Shown here: piece after piece, positions 1 to 5,541 of the stretch | How the letters are laid out: the number at the start of each line of letters is the position of its first letter | Position numbering within the stretch: the stretch's first letter is position 1 | From: Pseudomonadota bacterium | GTDB lineage: Bacteria; Pseudomonadota; Alphaproteobacteria; Acetobacterales; Acetobacteraceae | DNA length: 6,953 nucleotides | Reading direction: 5' to 3' | Assembly: GCA_021808985.1 (NCBI GenBank) | Contig: JAKBAQ010000148.1 | Span: 1 to 6,953 of the forward strand | Made by a program: the position numbers and the translations under genes | The notes under the pieces: model-generated | What the model saw: only the letters and a program-made list of their open reading frames with translations | What the model was told of the DNA's origin: nothing | Database searches by the model: none

Positions 1-492
1 GCCGAGCAGCATCAGAGAGGCGGGGCGCGCCGGCCCGCCCTCAGCCGCCAGCAGCGCGGTGGCGGCCAGCGCGGGCAGCGCGGACTGGCACAGCCCGAGC
101 AGATGCGTGCCCGCGCCAAGGCAGTGCAACGCCGCCAGCACGCTGGCGATGTTGTCGGCAAGGCCGAAAGGCCCCTCGGCCGCCGGGATATTCACCGGGT
201 CCGCCCAGAACAGCCCATGCAGATCAAATTCCGGCAGCAGGCTGCTCAGCATGTCATGCAGCACCAGGGCGCGGGCGCCCGAGAGCGGCGCCACCAGCAG
301 CAACCTGGGCGGCATAGCGGCGGGGCGCGCATAGCTGAAACGGCGCAGCGAGAAGAACGGCGTTTCCAATAGTATGCTCTCGGCCACCGGGCAGTCCCGC
401 CCGCGGCAGGGCACATGCCCGGTAATGACGCGGCCGAGGAAAACCTCATCCGCCCACGGAAGTGAATACGATGGTGCCAGCCTGGCCGCCAT
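1..492 (-). CDS. phaZ: Intracellular polyhydroxyalkanoate depolymerase-like protein, 3' end outside window
   Basis: This frame is open from an ATG at 492 to the left edge, giving the first 164 residues of a longer protein. It resembles intracellular PHB depolymerases, alpha/beta-hydrolases that release 3-hydroxybutyrate from storage granules. Matching blocks are ETPFFSLRRFSY (43-54), PRLLLVAPLSG (62-72), the segment LPEFDLHGLFWADPVNIP (86-103) and GTHLLGLCQSALPALAA (128-144). In this family the nucleophile of the lipase-box-like motif is Cys rather than Ser (as in Ralstonia eutropha PhaZ1), and C135 fits that place. The Asp and His of the triad would lie beyond the edge. The N-terminus is shorter than in classical PhaZ, which has about 45-50 more residues. 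An in-frame TGA at 505-507 rules out a longer start. A strong AAGGGGG precedes the ATG. The function is inferred from these family motifs; related hydrolases of PHA clusters are the alternative. Confidence 0.78.
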   Translation of the reverse strand, partial: MAARLAPSYSLPWADEVFLGRVITGHVPCRGRDCPVAESILLETPFFSLRRFSYARPAAMPPRLLLVAPLSGARALVLHDMLSSLLPEFDLHGLFWADPVNIPAAEGPFGLADNIASVLAALHCLGAGTHLLGLCQSALPALAATALLAAEGGPARPASLMLLG

Positions 493-496
493 GTTT

Positions 497-503
497 CCCC
501 CTT
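497..503 (-). promoter_or_regulatory. Strong Shine-Dalgarno of the phaZ-like gene
   Basis: On the minus strand the bases before the ATG read TGAAAAGGGGGAAACATG. The AAGGGGG core lies 4 bases before the start codon. With the in-frame TGA just upstream (505-507), it fixes the start at 492. It is clearly stronger than the ribosome binding sites inside the ATPase operon, which suggests that this gene is translated independently of atpG. Confidence 0.7.
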
Positions 504-542
504 TTCAGCGATGGAGCAAAGCACATCGTGATCCGCACCGCC

Positions 543-556
543 ATGATGCACATCAA
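543..556 (-). promoter_or_regulatory. Candidate FNR/Anr/FixK-family operator
   Basis: The minus strand reads TTGATGTGCATCAT. The FNR/Anr/FixK consensus is TTGAT-N4-ATCAA, so nine of the ten specified bases match. The site lies in the gap between atpG and the phaZ-like gene, with its centre about 57 bases before the ATG. If the regulator acted at the classical -41.5 position, transcription would begin near base 508, just ahead of the Shine-Dalgarno sequence. No good -10 hexamer is visible at the matching distance, so the promoter itself is unproven. Confidence 0.5.
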
Positions 557-573
557 AAACAGCGCAGCAGTCC

Positions 574-1422
574 TTATATAATTTCCCGGCTCGCCATTTC
601 ACCTGCTGAAAGCTCGATGATTTCGGCGGTGATCTCCTCCTGGCGGACCAGACGCTGCGCCGCGCGCAAAATATCAAGCTGACGCTCCACCTGCTGGTGC
701 GCCGCGGCCATGGCCTCCATGCGGGCCTGGTTTTCCGCCGCGAAGCCGTGCAGCGCGGCATTGCAAAGCTGGGCGTGGAGATAATCGGCCATCAACCCGC
801 GCAAAAGCTCATCGGGGGCCAGGTTGAGCACGGGCAGCCCGCCGGGCGGCGCGCGGGGAATGGCCGTGAGATCAAACGGCAGCAGCCGCTGGCGCTCCAC
901 GGTGATATCCTGGCCGGGGCGCGAGCGGCTGAACAAGGCGTCGATCTGGTTGAGCCCGGCGGCGGCGATGCGCTGGTAGAGCGCCTGGGCGATTTCATCG
1001 GCGAGGCGGGGGATGCCCGCGGAATGGGCGGGCAATGGGCTGCTCCAGCCGGGGGTGAGCCCGCGCTCGGCCGCCGCCGCGCGGCCGCGTGTGCCGATGA
1101 GGAAGAGGCTGGAGCCGTGCAGCCCTGGCCCGGCGGCATCCAGCACATGCTCGCTGAAGGCCCCGGCAAAGCCCTGTTCGGCGCAAAAGAGCACCAGCGC
1201 CGGGCGGGGCGGGCCAGCGCCGCTCCCGGTGCGTTCCGGCATGAAGCTGAGCGCCCGACCGATCGCCCCGGTTATGCCCGCGGCGTAGCGCTCCACGGCG
1301 GCAAGCTGGCCGCGCGCCTGTTGCGCCCGCGCCCCGGCGATGCCGCGCATCGCGTTCATCACCGCGCCAAGCTGGCTTATGCCCTCGATCCGCGCGCTGA
1401 TGCCGGCCAGGCGCTCTGTCAT
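574..1422 (-). CDS. atpG: N-ATPase subunit gamma
   Basis: This is the gamma subunit, the rotating central shaft. It has 282 residues, close to the usual 285-295. The N-terminal helix (about 1-58) includes ISQLGAVMNAMRGIAGARAQQAR. The middle Rossmann-like domain (about 74-220) contains LVLFCAEQGFAGAFSEHVL, the counterpart of the SDRGLCGGFN region, in which the usual dipeptide pattern has changed. The C-terminal helix (about 222-278) includes ENQARMEAMAAAHQQVERQLDIL and RQEEITAEIIELSAG, which match the conserved end of gamma. Together the two terminal helices form the coiled-coil shaft. The start overlaps the atpA stop as ATGA, and no separate ribosome binding site is seen, so translation depends on coupling. 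It is the last gene of the N-ATPase set, as in other atpDCQRBEFAG clusters. No terminator hairpin is visible after its TAA, so read-through into the phaZ-like gene is possible. Confidence 0.94.
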   Translation of the reverse strand: MTERLAGISARIEGISQLGAVMNAMRGIAGARAQQARGQLAAVERYAAGITGAIGRALSFMPERTGSGAGPPRPALVLFCAEQGFAGAFSEHVLDAAGPGLHGSSLFLIGTRGRAAAAERGLTPGWSSPLPAHSAGIPRLADEIAQALYQRIAAAGLNQIDALFSRSRPGQDITVERQRLLPFDLTAIPRAPPGGLPVLNLAPDELLRGLMADYLHAQLCNAALHGFAAENQARMEAMAAAHQQVERQLDILRAAQRLVRQEEITAEIIELSAGEMASREII

Positions 1423-2945
1423 GGTCTGGCCGCGAAGCTCTGCGCGTAAGCCGCCAGCGCGGCGATGAGGACGGCCTTCCCGCCGTTGTTCAGCGCGCCG
1501 GTGTGCTGGAGTTCCCGCACGAGCTGCGGCGCCTCGCGGTCCAGCATGGCGCGCAGCCCCGCGCGAAACGCCTCGATGACGGGCAGCTCCAGCGCATCGA
1601 GCAGGCCAGCCTGCACGGCGGCGACCAGTGCCACCTCCTCGTCCAGACGCAGCGGCGCATGCTGCGGCTGGCGCAAAATGGCGCGGATTCGCGCGCCGCG
1701 TGCAAGCTGGCCGCGCACCCGCGCATCCGGCACGCCGCCGAAGCGCGCGAACATCTCCAACTCCAGGAACTGCGCATAATCCAGCCGCAGCGTCTCCGCC
1801 GCCTCGCGCAGGGCGGGCGCCTGGGTCTTGCCGCCGACACGGCTGACGCTGGTGGCCGCATCGACCGCGGGCTTATGGCCTTCATGGAACAATTTGCTGC
1901 TCAGCACGATCTGGCCATCGGTGATGGAGATCAGGTTGGTGGGGATATAGGCGGAGAGATTGCCCGCATCCGTCTCCGCGATGGGCAGCGCCGTGAGCGA
2001 GCCGCCGCCCATCCGCGCATTGAGTTTCGCCGCGCGCTCCAGCAGGCGGGCATGCACATAGAACACATCGCCCGGGTATGCCTCACGCCCCGGCGACTGA
2101 CGGGTGAGCAGCGCGATTTCGCGGTGGCTGGCTGCGTGCTTGGTGAGGTCGTCGATCACCACGAGCACATGCTGGCCCTGGTCGCGGAAATATTCTCCCA
2201 TGGTGAGGCCGGCGAAGGGCGCGACCCATTGCAACCCCGGCGCGCTGGCGGCCTCCGCGACGACGATGAGGCTGCGCGCGGGCGCGCCCCGGCTGTGGAT
2301 GGCGTCTATGGCGCGGCGCACGGCCGAGGTTTTTTGGCCGACGGCGATGTAGATGCAGATCATGCCGCTGTCGCGCTGGCTGATGATGGTGTCGATCGCG
2401 ATGGCGGATTTGCCGCTGGCGCGGTCGCCGATGATGAGTTCGCGCTGGCCGCGCCCCAGGGCGAAGAGCGTATCCACCACCAAAACCCCGGTCTGCACCG
2501 GCTGGGTGACCAGTTCGCGGTCAATGATCGCGGGGGCCGGGCGCTCGATGGGCATGAGGCGCTCAGCCTGGAGCGGGCCTTTGCCGTCCAGCGGGCGGCC
2601 TAGCGGGTCCACCACGCGGCCCAGCAGTTGCGGACCAACCGGCACGCGCACAACATCGCCGGTGCCGCGCACCGCCTCCCCGGCCTGGATGGTATCGGCA
2701 TCGTCGAACAGCACGCAGCCGATGCGCGTGCGCTCCAGCACCTGGGCAAAGCCGAACTGGCCGGAGGCGAATTGCAGCAGCTCGTCCAGCCGGACATCGG
2801 GCAGGCCGGAGATGAGAGCAACGCCGTCGCCCACCTCCTCGACACGGCCAATCTGGTCAGCCCGCGCGCCGAGTTGCGCGGCACCCAGTTTTACATCCGC
2901 CGCGGCGAGCCAGGCGTCCGGGAGGGGGGAAGATTTATCCGTCAT
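1419..2945 (-). CDS. atpA: N-ATPase subunit alpha
   Basis: This is the non-catalytic nucleotide-binding alpha subunit of the N1 head. It has 508 residues from the chosen ATG. The beta-barrel domain (about 28-98) contains GRVEEVGDGVALISGLPDV. The P-loop is GDRASGKS at 173-180 (K179, S180), in place of the common GDRQTGKT. The Walker B strand LVVIDD is at 261-266. PGREAYPGDVFYVHARLLERAAKL (285-308) is a family hallmark. The arginine finger that completes the beta catalytic site is R369 in SVSRVGGKTQ. A helical C-terminal domain follows from about 380. A TTG start six codons upstream is possible. I prefer the ATG because it is the standard codon and gives an 11-base overlap with atpF, against 29 bases for the TTG. 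Neither has a strong Shine-Dalgarno sequence. The TGA overlaps the atpG start as ATGA. Confidence 0.96.
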   Translation of the reverse strand: MTDKSSPLPDAWLAAADVKLGAAQLGARADQIGRVEEVGDGVALISGLPDVRLDELLQFASGQFGFAQVLERTRIGCVLFDDADTIQAGEAVRGTGDVVRVPVGPQLLGRVVDPLGRPLDGKGPLQAERLMPIERPAPAIIDRELVTQPVQTGVLVVDTLFALGRGQRELIIGDRASGKSAIAIDTIISQRDSGMICIYIAVGQKTSAVRRAIDAIHSRGAPARSLIVVAEAASAPGLQWVAPFAGLTMGEYFRDQGQHVLVVIDDLTKHAASHREIALLTRQSPGREAYPGDVFYVHARLLERAAKLNARMGGGSLTALPIAETDAGNLSAYIPTNLISITDGQIVLSSKLFHEGHKPAVDAATSVSRVGGKTQAPALREAAETLRLDYAQFLELEMFARFGGVPDARVRGQLARGARIRAILRQPQHAPLRLDEEVALVAAVQAGLLDALELPVIEAFRAGLRAMLDREAPQLVRELQHTGALNNGGKAVLIAALAAYAQSFAARP

Positions 2946-3657
2946 GGGTGAGGTCTTGCTCAATACTGTCGAGATCGGCGCGCCAGCTGTTGCTGATGCG
3001 CAGATGCGGGCCGCGCAGCTCCAGCCCGGCGATCAGCGCGGGTTCGGTTATGAAGCTGATGCGCGGCGTGGCACCTAAAGCGGCGCTGATGCGCGCGGTG
3101 ATATCCGGCTGCGCGGCGGCGGGAATTTCCGTGGCGCTGACGGCCTCCAGCGCCGCCGCCTGGCGGGCGGCGGGCGGCAATGCCTGGATCTCGCGCAGCA
3201 GAAACTCCAGAAACGCCGCCTGCACCGCCTCGCCCTGCAGCCGGGCGGCGAGGCGCGCGGCAATATCCACCGCCAGACGGCTGGCGCGCGCGCGCCACGC
3301 CTGGGCGGCGGCGGCCTGCTCGGTTTGCATGGCCGCGCGGGCTTCCCGCCGCAGCGCCTCGGCCTCTTGCGCCGCCGCGGCCAGCAAGGTGGTGCGGGCG
3401 GCGGCGGCCTGCGCCTGCGCCTGCGCGAGAAGCGCCTCGCGTTCCTGGGCAAACCCCGCGCGCGTCGCGGTGACTTCAGCCAAAGCCGCCTTCGCCGCCT
3501 CGTTCTTGGCCCCGGCATCGTCCAGCAGGGCTTGCGCGGCGGCGCGGCGCTGTTCGATCACGCCAGCGACTGGGCGCCAGAAAAAGCGCGCCAGCAGCCA
3601 GACGAGGATCAGGACGTTGAGGGCCTGCAGCCCCAGCGCCGCCCAGTCGATGCTCAT
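2935..3657 (-). CDS. atpF: N-ATPase peripheral stalk subunit b with delta-like C-terminus
   Basis: This is the peripheral stalk subunit that holds the catalytic head still against the rotor. It has 240 residues, longer than the roughly 156-residue housekeeping b of E. coli. One membrane helix lies at about 7-27 (LGLQALNVLILVWLLARFFW), followed by P29, a usual kink point. A long Ala/Glu/Gln/Arg-rich helix without Gly or Pro breaks runs from about 33 to 158 and is a likely coiled coil. The C-terminal part (about 185-238) changes character, with ISFITEPALIAGLELRG and then NSWRADLDSI, like the C-terminal domain of the delta subunit. This agrees with the absence of a separate atpH and with the known organisation of N-ATPases. 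The ATG lies 4 bases after the atpE stop, one of only two operon junctions that is not an ATGA overlap. The end overlaps the start of atpA. No strong ribosome binding site is visible. Confidence 0.93.
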   Translation of the reverse strand: MSIDWAALGLQALNVLILVWLLARFFWRPVAGVIEQRRAAAQALLDDAGAKNEAAKAALAEVTATRAGFAQEREALLAQAQAQAAAARTTLLAAAAQEAEALRREARAAMQTEQAAAAQAWRARASRLAVDIAARLAARLQGEAVQAAFLEFLLREIQALPPAARQAAALEAVSATEIPAAAQPDITARISAALGATPRISFITEPALIAGLELRGPHLRISNSWRADLDSIEQDLTHDG

Positions 3658-3661
3658 GGCG

Positions 3662-3907
3662 TTATTTCAGCAGCGGGTTCGCGAACAGCAGCAGCAGCGC
3701 GATGACCAGGCAGTAGATCGCCATGGTCTCGATCATCGCGAGGCCGACGAAGAGCGTGCGCGAGATGGTGTTCGCCGCCTCGGGCTGGCGGGCGATGGCG
3801 TCCATCGCCGCGGCCACCGCCCTGCCCTCGCCCAGTGCCGGGCCAATGGCGCCAAAGGAGACCGCGAGCGCGGCGGAAATAATGCTAGCAAACGCCAACC
3901 AGTTCAT
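3662..3907 (-). CDS. atpE: N-ATPase rotor subunit c
   Basis: This is subunit c, the hairpin protein whose oligomer forms the ion-carrying rotor ring. It has 81 residues. Helix 1 covers about 4-35, the polar loop ARQPEA is at 39-44, and helix 2 covers about 50-75. The ion-binding carboxylate is E60 in IETMAIY. The hydroxyl ligand T61 and tyrosine Y65 occupy the positions of S66 and Y70 in the Na+-binding c subunit of Ilyobacter tartaricus. In helix 1 the motif GPALGEG (22-28) places E27 where that protein has the ligand Gln32, giving a two-carboxylate site. M62 replaces the Thr that binds water there. Small residues A13, A15, S17 and G19 face the usual Gly-rich packing position. The gene overlaps atpB by ATGA, with a modest GAAGG upstream that may raise translation. 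Whether the coupling ion is Na+ or H+ cannot be settled from sequence. Confidence 0.96.
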   Translation of the reverse strand: MNWLAFASIISAALAVSFGAIGPALGEGRAVAAAMDAIARQPEAANTISRTLFVGLAMIETMAIYCLVIALLLLFANPLLK

Positions 3908-4596
3908 GGGGGAGCCTTCGTGCTGGGGGTTTCAGGTTTGGCCTCGGCAACCGCCCCGGCGATGAACACCATCGCCAGCACGGCAAAAATATAGGCCTGC
4001 ACGGCGCCGGTGAGCAGATCGAGCGCCATCAGGGGGATCGGGATCAGCAGCCCGGCGAGCGAGAGCACGATGCCGATGACGAACACCCCGCTCATGACAT
4101 TGCCAAACAGGCGCACCAGCAGCGAGAAGGTGCGGGTCAGCGTCTCGATGAAGTTGAGCGGGATCATGATGGGGTTGGGAAAGGCGAAACTGGCGAGATA
4201 CCCGCGCACACCCCCGGCGCGCACGCCAAACCAGATGACCGCGAGAAACACCAGCAGCGCCAGCGCCGCGTCGGTCTCCAGATGCGCGGTGGGCGGCTCA
4301 ACGCCGGGCAGCAGCGCGGACCAGTTGGCGGCGAAAATGAACACGAACAGCGTGCCGATGAAGGCGCGGTAGGGCCCCGGCTCCACGCGCATGGTATCGC
4401 GTATCTGGCTGTCCACGGTAGACACGATCAGCTCCAGCGCCGCCTGCGTGCGGCTGGGGGCGAGCCGGAGCCCGCGGGTGAGCATGGCGCCGCCGCCCGC
4501 CAGCAGCAGCATGATGCCCCAGGTGGCAACAACCGATTCCGGGACCGGCAGCGGGCCGAGGTGGAACAGCGGCGGATTGCTGAGCGGCGAGATCAT
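3904..4596 (-). CDS. atpB: N-ATPase membrane subunit a
   Basis: This is subunit a of the membrane sector, which forms the two ion half-channels against the c-ring. It has 230 residues. Hydrophobic helices lie at about 20-40, 77-95, 108-127, 142-158 (re-entrant or amphipathic), 165-190 and 195-217. The essential arginine is R162 in the signature SLLVRLFGNVMSG, equivalent to R210 of Escherichia coli. Q200 in QAYIFAVL corresponds to E. coli Q252. At the place of E. coli E219 there is V171, and at the place of H245 there is D193, so the channel carboxylate seems moved. An open frame extends 73 codons further upstream through atpR in low-complexity Ala/Gly/Arg sequence and is rejected. The ATG at 4596 overlaps the atpR stop as ATGA and starts a normal N-terminus. 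A GC-rich inverted repeat lies immediately upstream. The stop overlaps the atpE start. Confidence 0.95.
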   Translation of the reverse strand: MISPLSNPPLFHLGPLPVPESVVATWGIMLLLAGGGAMLTRGLRLAPSRTQAALELIVSTVDSQIRDTMRVEPGPYRAFIGTLFVFIFAANWSALLPGVEPPTAHLETDAALALLVFLAVIWFGVRAGGVRGYLASFAFPNPIMIPLNFIETLTRTFSLLVRLFGNVMSGVFVIGIVLSLAGLLIPIPLMALDLLTGAVQAYIFAVLAMVFIAGAVAEAKPETPSTKAPP

Positions 4597-4847
4597 CCCG
4601 CCACCCGGTGGCGGCGCAGCACCAGCGGGCGGGCGGCCAGAACCCCGAGCGCCGTGAGCAGCAGCGCCAGCGCCCCGTGCCGGCCGGCCAGCGCCAGCAG
4701 CCCGCCCAGCAGGACGAGCCGCGCCAGCCCAAGCCACACGGCCGCCGCCGCGCCGCCCTGCGTGAACGCAAGCGCGCTGCGCCATACCGCATGAAAATAC
4801 CCCAGCCCGGCACAAAACCCGGCCGCCAGATACAGCGCCGCGCTCAT
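4593..4847 (-). CDS. atpR: N-ATPase accessory membrane protein AtpR
   Basis: This is a small hydrophobic protein of 84 residues, in the slot occupied by AtpR in all N-ATPase operons, between atpQ and atpB. Three membrane helices are likely, at about 3-22, 32-53 and 57-75, followed by a basic tail (LRRHRVAG). The N-terminal part contains GLGYFHAVWRSAL (14-26), like the aromatic and Arg-containing first helix of the family. R23 and R43 are charges close to or inside membrane helices. AtpR is thought to act with AtpQ and subunit c, but its exact job is not established. A longer reading with 35 extra residues runs inside atpQ. I chose the ATG at 4847 because it overlaps the atpQ stop as ATGA, has AGGG upstream, and gives a membrane helix from the first residues. 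The assignment rests mostly on gene order, size and topology, because small membrane proteins diverge quickly. Confidence 0.82.
   Translation of the reverse strand: MSAALYLAAGFCAGLGYFHAVWRSALAFTQGGAAAAVWLGLARLVLLGGLLALAGRHGALALLLTALGVLAARPLVLRRHRVAG
4599..4613 (-). repeat. GC-rich inverted repeat over the atpB ribosome binding region
   Basis: Seven-base arms (CGCCACC and GGTGGCG) flank a single centre base. In RNA this could fold as a six-base-pair stem with a three-base loop. It lies at the end of the atpR coding region, 2 bases before the atpB ATG, and covers the G-rich bases that would serve as the atpB ribosome binding site. It may make atpB translation depend on ribosomes finishing atpR. 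It could also be chance in such GC-rich codons (Arg-His-Arg-Val-Ala). Confidence 0.45.
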
Positions 4848-5125
4848 GCGCCCTGCATCCATTTCCACCCCGACCAGCAGCCCAGCCCCAGCCCCAGGAA
4901 CAGCAGCGGCGCGGTCCAGAAAATGCCGGTGTTGAACCTGTGGTCCAGCCAACGGCCGATGAACACGCCGATGAGCATCGGCACCACGATGATCCAGCCC
5001 AGCACGCCGATTTGCGCCAGGCGCCGCGCGGTGGAGGCTTCGCCCTCGCGCAGCCAGCGCTGGTGGCGCGCGCCGCGCAGACGCACGCCCTTCACCAGCG
5101 GGTCTGTCTCCTCCGGCTCGCTCAT
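4844..5125 (-). CDS. atpQ: N-ATPase accessory membrane protein AtpQ (AtpZ/AtpI-like)
   Basis: This is a 93-residue integral membrane protein found in N-ATPase operons at exactly this position, between epsilon and AtpR. It belongs to the broad AtpZ/AtpI group of small ATPase-associated proteins. Visible features are a hydrophilic, charged N-terminus (about 1-36), a first membrane helix at about 39-60 (VLGWIIVVPMLIGVFIGRWL) and a second at about 67-88 ending in SGWKWM. The short charged loop WLDHRFNTG lies between the helices. This two-helix hairpin and its GRWLD turn resemble AtpZ-type proteins. Its role is inferred by family: assembly of the c-ring or membrane sector, or cation handling. A good Shine-Dalgarno-like GGGAG lies just upstream of the ATG inside the end of atpC. 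The gene overlaps both neighbours by ATGA. I am confident of the coding call and reasonably confident of the family. Confidence 0.88.
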   Translation of the reverse strand: MSEPEETDPLVKGVRLRGARHQRWLREGEASTARRLAQIGVLGWIIVVPMLIGVFIGRWLDHRFNTGIFWTAPLLFLGLGLGCWSGWKWMQGA

Positions 5126-5541
5126 GAAAACTCTCCCACGCCGCGCGTATCCGGCCGCAGATGCCGCATGATCATCCTGATGGCGTTCAGCTGCAGCCGG
5201 GTGCTCGCCACCCGCTCGGTTTTCTCCACCTCCAGCGCGGCGCGGAAGCGGGCCAGCACATCGGCTTCCAGCGTGGCCAGGTCATCGCCCGGCACCGCCT
5301 CGCGCGTGGTGATGGTGATCTCCCGCCCGGCTGTCACCGCGAGCATCCCGCCGCGCACCGCGCAGTAATCTTGGGTGCCGTCACCGCCGGTCCAGCCCAC
5401 CACGGAGATGACCAGGCTGGAGAGAAATTCCGCATGGCCGGGGAGGATGCCAAAATGCCCGCTCGCATCCTCGGCGCGCAGGGCGCGGATGTCCGGCACG
5501 TCAACAGCCACGCTCAGCGGGGTGATGATTTGCAACCTCAT
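5122..5541 (-). CDS. atpC: N-ATPase subunit epsilon
   Basis: This is the epsilon subunit of the central stalk, which joins gamma to the c-ring and in F-type enzymes can restrain ATP hydrolysis. It has 139 residues. The N-terminal beta-sandwich (about 1-85) begins MRLQIITPLSVAVD and contains the family signatures HFGILPGHAEF (29-39) and AVRGGMLAVTAG (61-72). The C-terminal part (about 88-130) is helical, with a charged EVEKTER stretch. A start 26 codons further upstream is open but lies wholly inside atpD and lacks homology. The ATG at 5541 overlaps the atpD stop as ATGA and starts directly at the conserved domain, so I chose it. Its own TGA overlaps the atpQ start in the same way. Beta followed directly by epsilon at the head of the operon is typical of N-ATPases, whereas the housekeeping atp operon has these genes last. 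Confidence 0.95.
   Translation of the reverse strand: MRLQIITPLSVAVDVPDIRALRAEDASGHFGILPGHAEFLSSLVISVVGWTGGDGTQDYCAVRGGMLAVTAGREITITTREAVPGDDLATLEADVLARFRAALEVEKTERVASTRLQLNAIRMIMRHLRPDTRGVGEFS

Larger units (their letters stand above)
493..573. other. Intergenic gap between atpG and the phaZ-like gene
   Basis: This 81-base gap is the only non-coding stretch of any length in the window and is noticeably less GC-rich than the genes. It holds the FNR-like palindrome and the phaZ Shine-Dalgarno sequence. I see no Rho-independent terminator (no GC-rich stem followed by a T run on the minus strand) and no small open frame worth reporting. Confidence 0.7.

Noticed and set aside
493..573. Rho-independent terminator after atpG
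   Set aside because: The short GATG/CATC symmetry in this gap has a two-base centre and is better explained as a protein-binding palindrome. No GC-rich stem followed by a T run exists.
574..582. TATATAA-like AT patch as a -10 promoter element
   Set aside because: It is at the 3' end of atpG and no convincing -35 hexamer lies at a 16-18 base spacing on either strand. On the minus strand it would place the FNR-like box downstream of the start site, so I do not call a promoter.
246..761. Minus-strand open frame spanning the end of atpG, the gap and the start of the phaZ-like gene
   Set aside because: It is in a different frame from both supported genes, has an Arg/Pro/Cys-rich composition and crosses real gene boundaries.
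1503..2603. Long plus-strand open frame of 366 codons opposite atpA
   Set aside because: Its composition is low-complexity Arg/Ala/Gly/Asp/His and it lies entirely opposite a clear alpha subunit. No homology pattern or ribosome binding context supports it.
2948..3994. Plus-strand Ala/Arg/Ser-rich open frame opposite atpF and atpE
   Set aside because: Composition reflects the Ala-rich coiled-coil codons of subunit b read on the other strand.
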